DNA of 64,000 nt, taken from Psychromonas aquimarina ATCC BAA-1526. GTDB taxonomy: Bacteria; Pseudomonadota; Gammaproteobacteria; Enterobacterales; Psychromonadaceae. Within the stretch, counting starts at the first letter, position 1; every line of letters begins with the position of its first letter. Below, in pieces: positions 9,272 to 17,506 of the stretch. Position numbers and translations under genes: made by a program. Below the pieces are notes generated by a model, which saw nothing but the letters and a program-made list of their open reading frames with translations, was not told the origin of the DNA and did no database searches. Location: positions 116,234-180,233 of the forward strand of contig NZ_KE386792.1 in assembly GCF_000428725.1 (NCBI RefSeq), read 5' to 3'.

Positions 9272-10012
9272 ATGCACAAAACAATAATTGCTCACCGGGG
9301 AATGTCGTCACTTGCACCGGAAAATACCTTAGCGGCTTTCTCTTTATGTAAAGAGCACGGCGTGAAATGGTTCGAATGCGATGTAGATATTCTCCAGGAC
9401 GGTACTCTGGTTATTTCCCATGATGACACCCTGGACCGTTGTACGGATAAAAGCGGACGATTATGTGATATTACCCGTAATGACCTGGAAAGTATCGATG
9501 CGGGAAGCTGGTTTGGTGATGCTTTCACGGGGGAAAGAATACCAACACTGCAGCAGCTGATCTGCTTAGCAAATGACCAGCAGCTCAACCTCAATATTGA
9601 AATAAAATCATTGCCTGCCGGTGCAGAATTAAGTCAGCTTTTAATCAGTAATCTAATCTCAGAGCTGCAGGCACTTAATTCAGCAAGAGAGTTGATTGTT
9701 TCCAGCTTCAATCATCAGGTTCTTGCTGAGTTTAAACGACGCAGCCCGAACACAAGCGTCGCCTGTTTATTTGAAAGCCATACTTTGGGCCATGACTGGC
9801 AGACAATTATTGAATACTGCCGGGCCGATTATATTCATCCGCAAAACGAAGGATTAACAAAGGAAATGGTCAGGGAATTTAAAGACTCCGGTATTAAGGT
9901 GAACGTCTGGACGGTTAATGATTTAGCCAGGGCGAATGAACTGTTTAACTGGGGAGTTGACGGAATATGCACAGATATCGCCCAGCAGTTTCCATCGAAA
10001 TACAGAATGTAA
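9272..10012 (+). CDS. ugpQ: Cytoplasmic glycerophosphodiester phosphodiesterase UgpQ
   Basis: 246 residues, the usual length of UgpQ. It hydrolyses glycerophosphodiesters to glycerol 3-phosphate plus alcohol. The GDPD signature is intact: IAHRGMSSLAPENT with the catalytic histidine, FECDVDILQDG, VISHDDTLDRCT with the second histidine, and NIEIKS. There is no signal peptide, so the protein is cytoplasmic. It has no ugp transporter genes beside it. Its last 190 bp are repeated in decayed form at 11146-11340, on the far side of the PEP-CTERM gene. Confidence 0.95.
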   Translation: MHKTIIAHRGMSSLAPENTLAAFSLCKEHGVKWFECDVDILQDGTLVISHDDTLDRCTDKSGRLCDITRNDLESIDAGSWFGDAFTGERIPTLQQLICLANDQQLNLNIEIKSLPAGAELSQLLISNLISELQALNSARELIVSSFNHQVLAEFKRRSPNTSVACLFESHTLGHDWQTIIEYCRADYIHPQNEGLTKEMVREFKDSGIKVNVWTVNDLARANELFNWGVDGICTDIAQQFPSKYRM

Positions 10013-10156
10013 AAAGGTCATATTATGAGTTTAGTAAAAAAGTGGGCTTCACCTGCAAAAACAGTGTTACGCCTTTTTTTCTGTTGTGATGTCCGGGCAG
10101 ATTATTTATTACGCATTTGAAGTGAAATTGAGCAGTGATTTATATTTTGTAGTTCG

Positions 10157-10186
10157 CTTTGGGCACAAAATGTTTTGTGCCCAAAG
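10157..10186. terminator. Perfect inverted repeat between convergent genes
   Basis: Two perfect 14-nt arms (CTTTGGGCACAAAA / TTTTGTGCCCAAAG) separated by 2 nt lie between ugpQ (plus) and the PEP-CTERM gene (minus). The A and T runs inside the arms would allow it to act as a bidirectional terminator. A terminator role is inferred from position. Confidence 0.6.
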
Positions 10187-10203
10187 AGACTTAGTATTTA
10201 TCT

Positions 10204-10899
10204 CTATTGGTGCTCATTCAGAGACTGATACTTTCTTGACGTATTCACATTTTCAATCGATGTTTTCTTAAATATAACGGCAAAAAAAGCAAGCATTAAT
10301 ATAACGACTGCTGGAGGTTCAGGTACTTGCAGAAGGAATTCTGAACTTTGAGCATCTCCTGTGTGTGATGGAGAAAATTCTAATGCATAGATGTAACCTT
10401 CAGACAACATTCCCGTTGTTTTTCCTGCACGCAGCCAGTCAAACTCACAACCAGGCGATAAACATTCATGGAAATGACTTCCGTCTGGATAACGCATAAA
10501 GCGTGTGTTAATCATATCGACAGATGCTTCAAGCGTGTACTTAACGGGAGCCCCCTGTACTCTAAATGTAAAGTGAGACTCTCCCCAGGCATGAGTATTT
10601 TCGGGGATTGTCGTCATTGTGGACTTGATAGTGACACCATAGTCTTTAATTCGCCATGTCATTTGATTATATAAATCATAATTAAATGCCTGCAGCTGCG
10701 CGGCGCCTCTATCGACACCAGTTTGAAAGTCAAAGCCGCGGTCAAACCCCGTGCTGGGATCGGAGTTTCCCGAGTAACCAATGCCTCCATCAACTCTACT
10801 AGATAAAAAAATGATCGAAGCAGAAGAAGAAGTTGTCAACAAGATCAGTAAAATCAATGCCATACATGGAGTCTTAATGAAAATGTTTTTTATGTTCAT
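10204..10899 (-). CDS. PEP-CTERM sorting-signal protein
   Basis: 231 residues. It has an N-terminal signal peptide (hydrophobic MALILLILLTTSSSA) and near the C-terminus VPEPPAVVILMLAFFAVIFKK, that is a PEP motif, one membrane helix and basic residues. This is the tripartite signal cut by exosortase. Such proteins are exported and often linked to exopolysaccharide. Unusually, about 20 residues follow the basic cluster, longer than most. The central region, with two cysteines (CLSPGC), is not recognised. A strong AAGGAGG ribosome site precedes the start. No exosortase gene is in the window. The gene lies between ugpQ and a duplicated ugpQ tail, suggesting it was inserted. Confidence 0.75.
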   Translation of the reverse strand: MNIKNIFIKTPCMALILLILLTTSSSASIIFLSSRVDGGIGYSGNSDPSTGFDRGFDFQTGVDRGAAQLQAFNYDLYNQMTWRIKDYGVTIKSTMTTIPENTHAWGESHFTFRVQGAPVKYTLEASVDMINTRFMRYPDGSHFHECLSPGCEFDWLRAGKTTGMLSEGYIYALEFSPSHTGDAQSSEFLLQVPEPPAVVILMLAFFAVIFKKTSIENVNTSRKYQSLNEHQ

Positions 10900-10920
10900 A
10901 TGTAACCTCCTTATAAGTGA

Positions 10921-10973
10921 GGTAATAAAGGCTGCCTGTTCATAAATTTCGTTTATATCAGCCTTAGGTTACC
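10921..10973 (-). promoter_or_regulatory. Stem-loop upstream of the PEP-CTERM gene
   Basis: GGTAATAAAGGCTG (10921-10934) pairs imperfectly with CAGCCTTAGGTTACC (10959-10973), about 20 nt upstream of the start codon. It could be a 5' leader structure or an operator; no family is recognised. Confidence 0.4.
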
Positions 10974-11145
10974 AATTGACAAAAAAAAATAGCAATACTA
11001 CTGATTACAATAACAGCAACAATTATGCCGCACTGCAAACCCCTTGCTTTTAAAGAGGTTATGGTTTTTGTGGATTCGTTGTTATTTTAAGTGTAAAAAA
11101 TTACGACGCTTTTATTTTAAAGTTTTCAAAACAGCATTAGAGCAC

Positions 11146-11340
11146 TATTGAATACTGCCGGGCGGGTTATATTCATCCGCAAAACGAAGTATTAACAAGG
11201 GAAATGGTCAGGAAGTTCAAAGAGACCGGTATTAAAGTAAACGTCTGGACGGTTAATGATTTTACCGGGCAAATGAACTGTTTAACTGGGGAGTTGACGG
11301 AATATGTACAGATATCGCTCAGCAGAATACAAACGATAAG
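11146..11340 (+). pseudogene. Duplicated 3' fragment of ugpQ
   Basis: This stretch closely matches the last 200 bp of ugpQ (from about 9808 to 10012): both contain TTGAATACTGCCGGGC, ATTCATCCGCAAAACGAA, AACGTCTGGACGGTTAATGA and TTTAACTGGGGAGTTGACGG. The copy has point changes, a one-base deletion after TTTACCGGGC that breaks the frame, and a short deletion near the end. It has no start and cannot encode a working enzyme. It is a direct repeat of ugpQ with the PEP-CTERM gene between the two copies. Confidence 0.93.
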
Positions 11341-11353
11341 CGAGTATTTCTTA

Positions 11354-11391
11354 TAAAAAAAAGCTGTTCATTTTCATGAACAGCCTTTTTT
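11354..11391. terminator. Bidirectional intrinsic terminator
   Basis: Stem GCTGTTCA / TGAACAGC with a 6-nt loop, preceded by a run of A and followed by a run of T. It sits just after the stop of the minus-strand S1-domain gene and after the ugpQ fragment on the plus strand. Confidence 0.9.
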
Positions 11392-11397
11392 ATATAG

Positions 11398-12234
11398 TTA
11401 CTCTTCTCTTAAACGAATACCTGCATCTTCAATATCAATAATACCTTTGCGGTATAACTGACCAATCGCTTTTTTGAAGTTACCCTTACTCATTTTCAGA
11501 ATTTTCGCAATCTTATCCGGCGAGCTTTTATCTGAAAGCTGCAGGTAACCCTGATGCTGATTAAGCGACTGCATAACACGATCTGCCATGCCGTCAATTT
11601 TACTGTAACCCACTTCAGTCATGCTTAAATCGATTTTACCGTCTTCACGGACACGGCGGATGTAACCTTTACATTTTTTGCCGATGCCCATTTCACCAAA
11701 CACTTCACTGGTAAACAATACCCCCCAGTGTTTGTTATTAACGATCGCTTTAAAACCAAGATCAGTACGGTCAGCAATCAGCAGATCAACCTTTTCACCG
11801 GCACGGTAATTCGCAGGTTCACGGTCTAAGAAACGATCCAGTTTTGAAGAAGCAACTAAGCGCTCGCTGATATCGTCCTGATAAACATAAACAACGTAAC
11901 CGTAACCCTGTTTCATCGGTATTTTCTGCTGGTTAAACGGCACCAGCAGATCTTTTGGCAGCCCCCAGTCTAAAAATGCGCCGGCGCGGTTGGTATCGAT
12001 CACTTTCAGTGAAGCAAATTTGCCTGCTTCTGCTTTGGCTTTTTGTGTTGTTGCAATCAGTCTGTCTTCTGAATCAAAGTACAGAAATACCGTTATAGTG
12101 TCTCCGATCTTCATATCATCTGTAACATAACGGCGAGGCAGCAGTATTTCGCCTTCTTCAAGACCGTCAAGGTACATGCCGAAGTCAACTTGTTTGATGA
12201 TAGTCAGCTCATTATAAGCACCAATTTTAATCAT
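11398..12234 (-). CDS. cvfB: CvfB-like S1 RNA-binding protein
   Basis: 278 residues, the length of the CvfB/YitL family. The order of domains is three S1-like OB-fold segments (roughly residues 5-65, 70-130 and 145-215; the last contains GYIRRVREDGKIDLSM) and a C-terminal winged helix (SPDKIAKILKMSKGNFKKAIGQLYRKGII). CvfB proteins bind RNA and influence gene expression; the exact target is unknown in gammaproteobacteria. The gene lies 40 nt downstream of the ydiI-like gene on the same strand and could be co-transcribed with it. It ends at a strong terminator. Confidence 0.85.
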   Translation of the reverse strand: MIKIGAYNELTIIKQVDFGMYLDGLEEGEILLPRRYVTDDMKIGDTITVFLYFDSEDRLIATTQKAKAEAGKFASLKVIDTNRAGAFLDWGLPKDLLVPFNQQKIPMKQGYGYVVYVYQDDISERLVASSKLDRFLDREPANYRAGEKVDLLIADRTDLGFKAIVNNKHWGVLFTSEVFGEMGIGKKCKGYIRRVREDGKIDLSMTEVGYSKIDGMADRVMQSLNQHQGYLQLSDKSSPDKIAKILKMSKGNFKKAIGQLYRKGIIDIEDAGIRLREE

Positions 12235-12273
12235 ATTTGTTTCTCTTTATTTTTCATCTGTTTGGCTTTTATA

Positions 12274-12702
12274 TCAGCCTTTTGGTCGATTAATAACGGC
12301 GACAGTCAGTCTTGAAGTACAGACCAGCTGCTGCCGTTCATTTTTAATTTCTATCTGCCAGATCTGGGTACTGTAACCAATATGAACAGCCGTAGCGGTG
12401 CCGGTTACCAGACCTTTTTTCATGCTGCGGATATGGTTGGCATTCACTTCCAGACCAACACAGACTCTCTCCTGCGGCACGGCTAAATTAGCAGCCACAC
12501 TGCCGAGCGTTTCCGCCAGAACAACCGATGCACCGCCGTGCAGCAGACCATGAGGCTGATGCGTGCGCGCATCAACCGGCATCGTTGCCTGAATAAAATC
12601 ATCACCTATCTGTGTATATTCAATGCCTAGAAGAGAGATTATCGTATTCTCACTGGTGGCATTGATACGCGCCAGATCTGTATTTTTTTTCCACACTGTC
12701 AT
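12274..12702 (-). CDS. ydiI: Hotdog-fold acyl-CoA thioesterase (YdiI/MenI type)
   Basis: 142 residues of the PaaI/YdiI hotdog family. The signature HGLLHGGASVVLAETLGSVAA, around residue 55, contains the catalytic glutamate. YdiI hydrolyses 1,4-dihydroxy-2-naphthoyl-CoA in menaquinone synthesis and other aryl- or acyl-CoAs. The start directly abuts the ydiJ stop, the same neighbour pair as in E. coli. Substrate cannot be settled from sequence; the menaquinone role is by family only. Confidence 0.85.
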   Translation of the reverse strand: MTVWKKNTDLARINATSENTIISLLGIEYTQIGDDFIQATMPVDARTHQPHGLLHGGASVVLAETLGSVAANLAVPQERVCVGLEVNANHIRSMKKGLVTGTATAVHIGYSTQIWQIEIKNERQQLVCTSRLTVAVINRPKG

Positions 12703-15700
12703 TTATAAAATCTCTAACAGGGCCTGCACTGGATGTTTCAGTGTCTGCCCTTCTATGCGTTTAACCTGACTGCGGCAGGAATAACCCGTTGCTAGACAAG
12801 CTGCACGTTCACGTTTTGCTATCTCTGCTTCCCAGCTTAGACTGTAAATCGCTTTTGAGTCAGCCAGTTTTCCAGCATCATGACCGAAAGTCCCCGCCAT
12901 GCCGCAGCAGCCGACCGCCACATCACTCAGCTGACCGCCGAAGTGGGTAAAGATTTTCGCCCAGTCACCGCTGGAGGTCGGCTCAGCGGTTTTTTCCGTA
13001 CAGTGACCGAACAGGAAGAACTGTTTATCTTTGCTGGCCTTGGCCTTACCTTTCAGGCGTGGTAATAACCACTCCTGAAACTGCTGTACATTAAACTCGC
13101 CGCGCTGCTCACCTAGGGCATGTTTATATTCGTCTCGGTAACAAAGTACCATCGCCGGATCCGCGCCTAACATAGGAATATTAAGCTCGGCCATCTTATT
13201 TAAGAACTCTGCCGTGTTCTTCGTTGTTTTAGCAAACTTATCTAAGAAACCTTTAATATGCTGCGCTTTACCGTTCGGTTTAAAGGGTAAAATCACCGGC
13301 TTATAACCAAGTTTTTTAACAGTTAATACCAGATCACGTACCACATCGGCATCGTAATAAGTGGTAAAGGGATCCTGCACAATCAGCACATAGGATTCAC
13401 GCTCAATCATAGGCAGCGCCTGCAGTTTAGCTAAATCAAACTCGGTGATATCCTGTTTGTGCAGCGAGGCTTTTAAGGTCGGGCTGGAAAGCAGCGGAAT
13501 ATCCACCATACCGACATATTTTTCAGTGAGTGACGCAGTTAATTTCATCTTCATAAAGAAGTTAAAGAAATCCGGCATTCTGCCCATCAGCGGCGCGTAC
13601 TGCTCCACATAAGCCACAAAATAATCTTTAAGCGGACGCAGATAACGGCCGTGATAAAGGTGCATAAAACGTGCGCGGAAAGTCGGTACATCAACCTGAA
13701 TAGGACACTGACTGGTACAGGCTTTACACGCCAGACAGCCCTGCATCGCTTCCATCACTTCATGGGAGAAATCATATTCCCCCCTGCGTTTAGCTAATGT
13801 ATTAGTGAACTTTTTAAACACACTAGCGTTTTTACCGGCAAAAAGATCACTCTCCAGCTGCAGCACATCAATATCGTTATTGGCTAACTGACGCAGCCAT
13901 TCACGCATTAAACCAGCGCGTCCTTTCGGCGAATGCACGCGGTCACTGCTTAATTTAACCGACGGACACATAGGTGACGTCGTATCATAGTTAAAACATA
14001 AACCGTTACCGTTACAGTCTAAGGCTTCACTAAAACTTTCACGCACTTTAACCGGAATCTGGCGATCATAGAAACCGCGTTTCACAGCATCCACACTGAC
14101 CAGCTGGTCACTGGATTCAATAGGCGTACAGATTTTACCCGGGTTAACACGGTTGTTCGGATCAAAGGCGCCTTTGATTTTACGAAGCTCAGTAAACAGC
14201 TCTTCACCAAAAAACTCCGGGCCGTATTCACTGCGGAAACCTTTACCGTGTTCGCCCCACATCAGACCTTTATACTTAGCAGTTAATGCCACCACTTTGT
14301 CTGAAATACGGCGCATCATTTTTTCCTGCTCCGGATCGCACATATCCAGTGCCGGACGCACATGTAAAACACCGGCATCAACGTGACCGAACATACCGTA
14401 ATGCAGGTAATGATCATCTAATAACTGACGGAATTCTGTAATATAAGCGGCTAAGTTTTCCGGCGGCACACAGGTATCTTCAGCAAACGCAACCGGTTTA
14501 GCAGAGCCTGCTGTATTACCTAATAAACCCACCGCTTTTTTGCGCATGCCGTAAATACGGTTGATATCAGCAAGATCATCACAAATCTGATAAGCAATCA
14601 CACCGGCTTTTTTATCAGCAATCAGAGCATCTAACTGGGCGGCTAAAGCTTCTACTTTAGCGGCCTGAATCTCAGCATCTTCTTCAACAAACTCAACGAT
14701 ATTTAAACCGTCAACCACTCTGCCGGGAACATCAGTAATCAGACTGCTGACGCTGTGCCAGACAATATCCTGTTTAGCCAGATTAAGTACTTTTGAGTCA
14801 ATGGTTTCCACTGATAATGCATTTGCCTGAACCAGGAAAGGTGCATTCTGCAGAGCAGACTGGAAGCTGTCGTACTTAACATTAAACAGGGTACGGTAAG
14901 TTGGAATTTTCTGAATATGCAGTTTAGCTTCAGTGATAAATGCCAGTGAGCCTTCCGCGCCGCAAAGAATACGAGTTAAATCCACGGTACCAGTCTGTGC
15001 ATCATAAACATGTTTTAAGTCGTAACCGGTTAAGAAACGGTTCAGTTTTGGAAAACCCTTTTCAATCTGCTCCTGTTTACTGTCACAGGTTTCAATCACC
15101 TGACGGTAAATAGCGCCGACAGTGTCCTGACGTTCAACCTGTTCAATTAAATCCACCGCCGTTAACGGCTGGCTGTCTAACACGGAGCCGTCGACTAAAA
15201 CCGACTGCAGCGCTAAAACATGGTCACTGGTTTTACCGTAAACTAAAGAGCCCTGCCCCGAGGCATCACAGCTGATCATGCCGCCGATAGTGGCGCGGTT
15301 ACTGGTTGACAGTTCCGGCGAAAAAAACAATCCGTAGGGACGCAGGTATTCATTTAACTGATCCTTAACCACACCAGTCTGTACACGCACCCAGCCTTCA
15401 GCTTCATTAAGCTCAAGAATATTGTTCATAAAACGCGACAGATCCAGAACAATATCGTTAGTTAAGGACTGACCATTAGTGCCCGTACCGCCGCCGCGCG
15501 GCGAGAAACGAATAGCGCGGAACTCTTCAAGCTGCGCCAGTTTACAAATAGTAACAATGTCCTGAGTCGATTTAGGAAAAATCACCGCCTGCGGTAAACA
15601 CTGGTAAACGCTGTTGTCGGTAGCAACAGCCAGACGGTCGGCATAACTTTTTGCTATTTCACCTGAATAATCACTTTCATTTAACGCTTTGAGAAATGCG

Positions 15701-15747
15701 AAGGTATCTTGTTTGATATTCTCTTGGTGGCTTAAAATTGGGATCAT
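12703..15747 (-). CDS. ydiJ: FAD/4Fe-4S D-2-hydroxyglutarate dehydrogenase-type oxidoreductase YdiJ
   Basis: 1014 residues, near the E. coli YdiJ length. N-terminal FAD-binding-4 domain with FSPRGGGTGTNGQSL (residues 85-105), a FAD-oxidase C-terminal domain, then an Fe-S module with CLACKACTSQCP near residue 670 and a C-terminal cysteine-rich CCG motif (GCCGMAG) near 947. YdiJ oxidises D-2-hydroxyglutarate, a by-product of serine synthesis, and passes electrons to the respiratory chain. All cofactor motifs are complete. A CRP-like palindrome lies 55 bp upstream of the start. Confidence 0.93.
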   Translation of the reverse strand: MIPILSHQENIKQDTFAFLKALNESDYSGEIAKSYADRLAVATDNSVYQCLPQAVIFPKSTQDIVTICKLAQLEEFRAIRFSPRGGGTGTNGQSLTNDIVLDLSRFMNNILELNEAEGWVRVQTGVVKDQLNEYLRPYGLFFSPELSTSNRATIGGMISCDASGQGSLVYGKTSDHVLALQSVLVDGSVLDSQPLTAVDLIEQVERQDTVGAIYRQVIETCDSKQEQIEKGFPKLNRFLTGYDLKHVYDAQTGTVDLTRILCGAEGSLAFITEAKLHIQKIPTYRTLFNVKYDSFQSALQNAPFLVQANALSVETIDSKVLNLAKQDIVWHSVSSLITDVPGRVVDGLNIVEFVEEDAEIQAAKVEALAAQLDALIADKKAGVIAYQICDDLADINRIYGMRKKAVGLLGNTAGSAKPVAFAEDTCVPPENLAAYITEFRQLLDDHYLHYGMFGHVDAGVLHVRPALDMCDPEQEKMMRRISDKVVALTAKYKGLMWGEHGKGFRSEYGPEFFGEELFTELRKIKGAFDPNNRVNPGKICTPIESSDQLVSVDAVKRGFYDRQIPVKVRESFSEALDCNGNGLCFNYDTTSPMCPSVKLSSDRVHSPKGRAGLMREWLRQLANNDIDVLQLESDLFAGKNASVFKKFTNTLAKRRGEYDFSHEVMEAMQGCLACKACTSQCPIQVDVPTFRARFMHLYHGRYLRPLKDYFVAYVEQYAPLMGRMPDFFNFFMKMKLTASLTEKYVGMVDIPLLSSPTLKASLHKQDITEFDLAKLQALPMIERESYVLIVQDPFTTYYDADVVRDLVLTVKKLGYKPVILPFKPNGKAQHIKGFLDKFAKTTKNTAEFLNKMAELNIPMLGADPAMVLCYRDEYKHALGEQRGEFNVQQFQEWLLPRLKGKAKASKDKQFFLFGHCTEKTAEPTSSGDWAKIFTHFGGQLSDVAVGCCGMAGTFGHDAGKLADSKAIYSLSWEAEIAKRERAACLATGYSCRSQVKRIEGQTLKHPVQALLEIL

Positions 15748-15801
15748 GTTTAAAACGCCCTAGTCCATTATTGAATTTGTAAGTTTCGACATAAAAATAG
15801 T

Positions 15802-15817
15802 TGTGGATAATATCACA
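15802..15817 (-). promoter_or_regulatory. CRP-like site upstream of ydiJ
   Basis: TGTGG-ATAATA-TCACA matches the CRP consensus TGTGA-N6-TCACA with one mismatch and lies 55-70 bp before the ydiJ start, a plausible activator position. Short matches can occur by chance. Confidence 0.4.
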
Positions 15818-15940
15818 AATATTGAGCGGTTTGGCGAGAAAAATTAACCATGATTCAGCAAGGTAAATAATAAAAGCAGGCTTTTACTTGTGAACCTTTG
15901 CTGTAACATTTATCACTGCAGTTTCGCCTTGTCGGCGACT

Positions 15941-15972
15941 TTACTTTTCTCTCAACAGCAAGAGAAAAGTAA
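15941..15972. repeat. Perfect 12-bp inverted repeat in intergenic DNA
   Basis: TTACTTTTCTCT and AGAGAAAAGTAA are separated by 8 nt and preceded by CGCCTTGTCGGCG, itself a short palindrome. The 15748-16203 gap (456 bp) holds this, the CRP-like site and a 60-codon frame (16009-16191) with no visible family and no ribosome site, which I do not call as a gene. The arrangement resembles dispersed REP-like elements, but only one copy is seen here. Confidence 0.5.
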
Positions 15973-16203
15973 GCAAAAGAGTGCTGCCTGTACAAGTCAA
16001 GTACATCCATGTGCATGCCAGACCTAGTGAAATCATCCAGGATTTCACTTGCTAAAGCAGCTGTTCATCACAAGAAAATGGACGGGGAATCCGTAGCCGT
16101 ATTGGTTAGGCTGTATAAGCAAAAGGCAAGACACGACCCGAATGGCATAACAGAAACAATGCAGTGGCTTGTGGGATACCAAAATAACTGAGGATAAAGT
16201 ATC

Positions 16204-17205
16204 TTAACGGCAATCGATTACTAACGCCCCGCCTTCACCTTGTCCGTATAATACATAATCATCATTACCATCAATTCGTCCACAAGGGCCTTCTAATTTA
16301 GGATCATAGATAATTTCATCTAAATCATGATTTAATACAAAAGGATTTACTCTATCAGCACTAACAAACACACCGTGTTTATTGACAAAAAAAGTTTTCC
16401 CTAATTTTTTCTCCTGATCATAAAACCTCAAGGTATGGCCAGGTAGATCATAATAAGCGAGAAAATTTCGATAATTGCTTCTATTTTTATCTGTAGCCCC
16501 ACCTAACAAATACAGCCTGTCATTATAATAATAAAATTGAAGCGAACGTATAACTTCTTCATTTAATAACTCTGCAAACCAGTTATAAAGAATCTGCTCT
16601 CCAGTTTTCAGGTCTAAAATCAAAACTCGATATTTATCATGACAAACAAAAATAACATACTTTTCTGTTAAAACAGGTATTAACCAACCAGGTTCAACTA
16701 GCTCTTTATCTAATTCAAAGGTCCATTGTTTAATATCGGTATTAATTTCACGACACTCGACCTTGGTATCTGTAATTGCAATATAGCAATTTTTACTTCG
16801 ATAAATTGCTTCACCTAATTCAACCATTGTTTCGTTAAAAGTGACTAGATCTTTTTTTATTACACTGGCACTTTCTCCGGGAGAAACGGGGGTATATAAA
16901 TATTGTTCGGTAAAAAAAGCATTAAGCCATTTTTCCGTTGGGGGTTTACCCTCTAATTTACAAATTACTTTACCTGTTTTTAATGAATATATTTTCTCAC
17001 AAAGATAAAACCATTCTCCATCATCACTAACTGGGATCGCTTCATAAATATCACGCTTACCCGTTAATTTGTTTATTATAACTTTATCTTCAGTAATTGA
17101 AACAATACGTAAGTACTTACCAGCAACACAATAAAATGCTAACTCATTATATAATCCGCACAGTTGCGAGTTCCCTTCACCATATTCTAATATAAAATTT
17201 TTCAT
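16204..17205 (-). CDS. Hypothetical protein, propeller-like
   Basis: 333 residues, not recognised. The sequence is a series of short beta-rich blocks with recurring patterns such as DGEWFYLCEKIYSLKTGKVI, RVLILDLKTGEQILYNW and RLYLLGGATDKN, suggestive of a six- or seven-bladed beta-propeller of the WD40/PQQ-like type. There is no signal peptide or membrane segment, so it is probably cytoplasmic. The gene is clearly richer in A+T than ydiJ and gadB on either side, which suggests a horizontally acquired or weakly constrained gene. No functional partner is adjacent. Confidence 0.6.
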   Translation of the reverse strand: MKNFILEYGEGNSQLCGLYNELAFYCVAGKYLRIVSITEDKVIINKLTGKRDIYEAIPVSDDGEWFYLCEKIYSLKTGKVICKLEGKPPTEKWLNAFFTEQYLYTPVSPGESASVIKKDLVTFNETMVELGEAIYRSKNCYIAITDTKVECREINTDIKQWTFELDKELVEPGWLIPVLTEKYVIFVCHDKYRVLILDLKTGEQILYNWFAELLNEEVIRSLQFYYYNDRLYLLGGATDKNRSNYRNFLAYYDLPGHTLRFYDQEKKLGKTFFVNKHGVFVSADRVNPFVLNHDLDEIIYDPKLEGPCGRIDGNDDYVLYGQGEGGALVIDCR

Positions 17206-17375
17206 CTTTTTAATTCACTATTGGGTGGATATTATCTTTAATAATATTAAAGGTTAAATTGCTTAATTCTCCAGGGCATTTAAAACCAGCTGCCACTAAT
17301 TTTGCGAAAACACCTTGCCCACTTTCACATATTTCAATCATCCTAGCTTAAAAATCACAATGAAAAAATCGGGAG

Positions 17376-17457
17376 AAAAAATCGGGGACACCCAAACCTT
17401 TTTCATCATATCCCCCTTATTTTTTAAGATATGATAAATGGATGCCCCGACTTTAAA
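17376..17457 (+). repeat. Interspersed nested-palindrome repeat, copy A
   Basis: Outer arms TCGGGG (17382-17387) and CCCCGA (17445-17450), inner arms ATCATATC (17405-17412) and GATATGAT (17428-17435). This is the best preserved copy of a family with further copies at about 21436, 24081, 26849, 27057 and 32424. It occupies most of the 301-bp gap before gadB. Confidence 0.85.
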
Positions 17458-17506
17458 GATAAGAGGCGCCAGACTTCTGTGCCTCTAAAATATGAATCAC
17501 CTCTAT

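Noticed and set aside
10025-10120. 31-codon ORF directly after ugpQ
   Set aside because: Too short, no family and no clear ribosome site; it lies in the region leading to the terminator-like palindrome.
16009-16191. 60-codon plus-strand frame before the propeller-like gene
   Set aside because: No ribosome site, no recognised family, and it lies beside repeat-like DNA.
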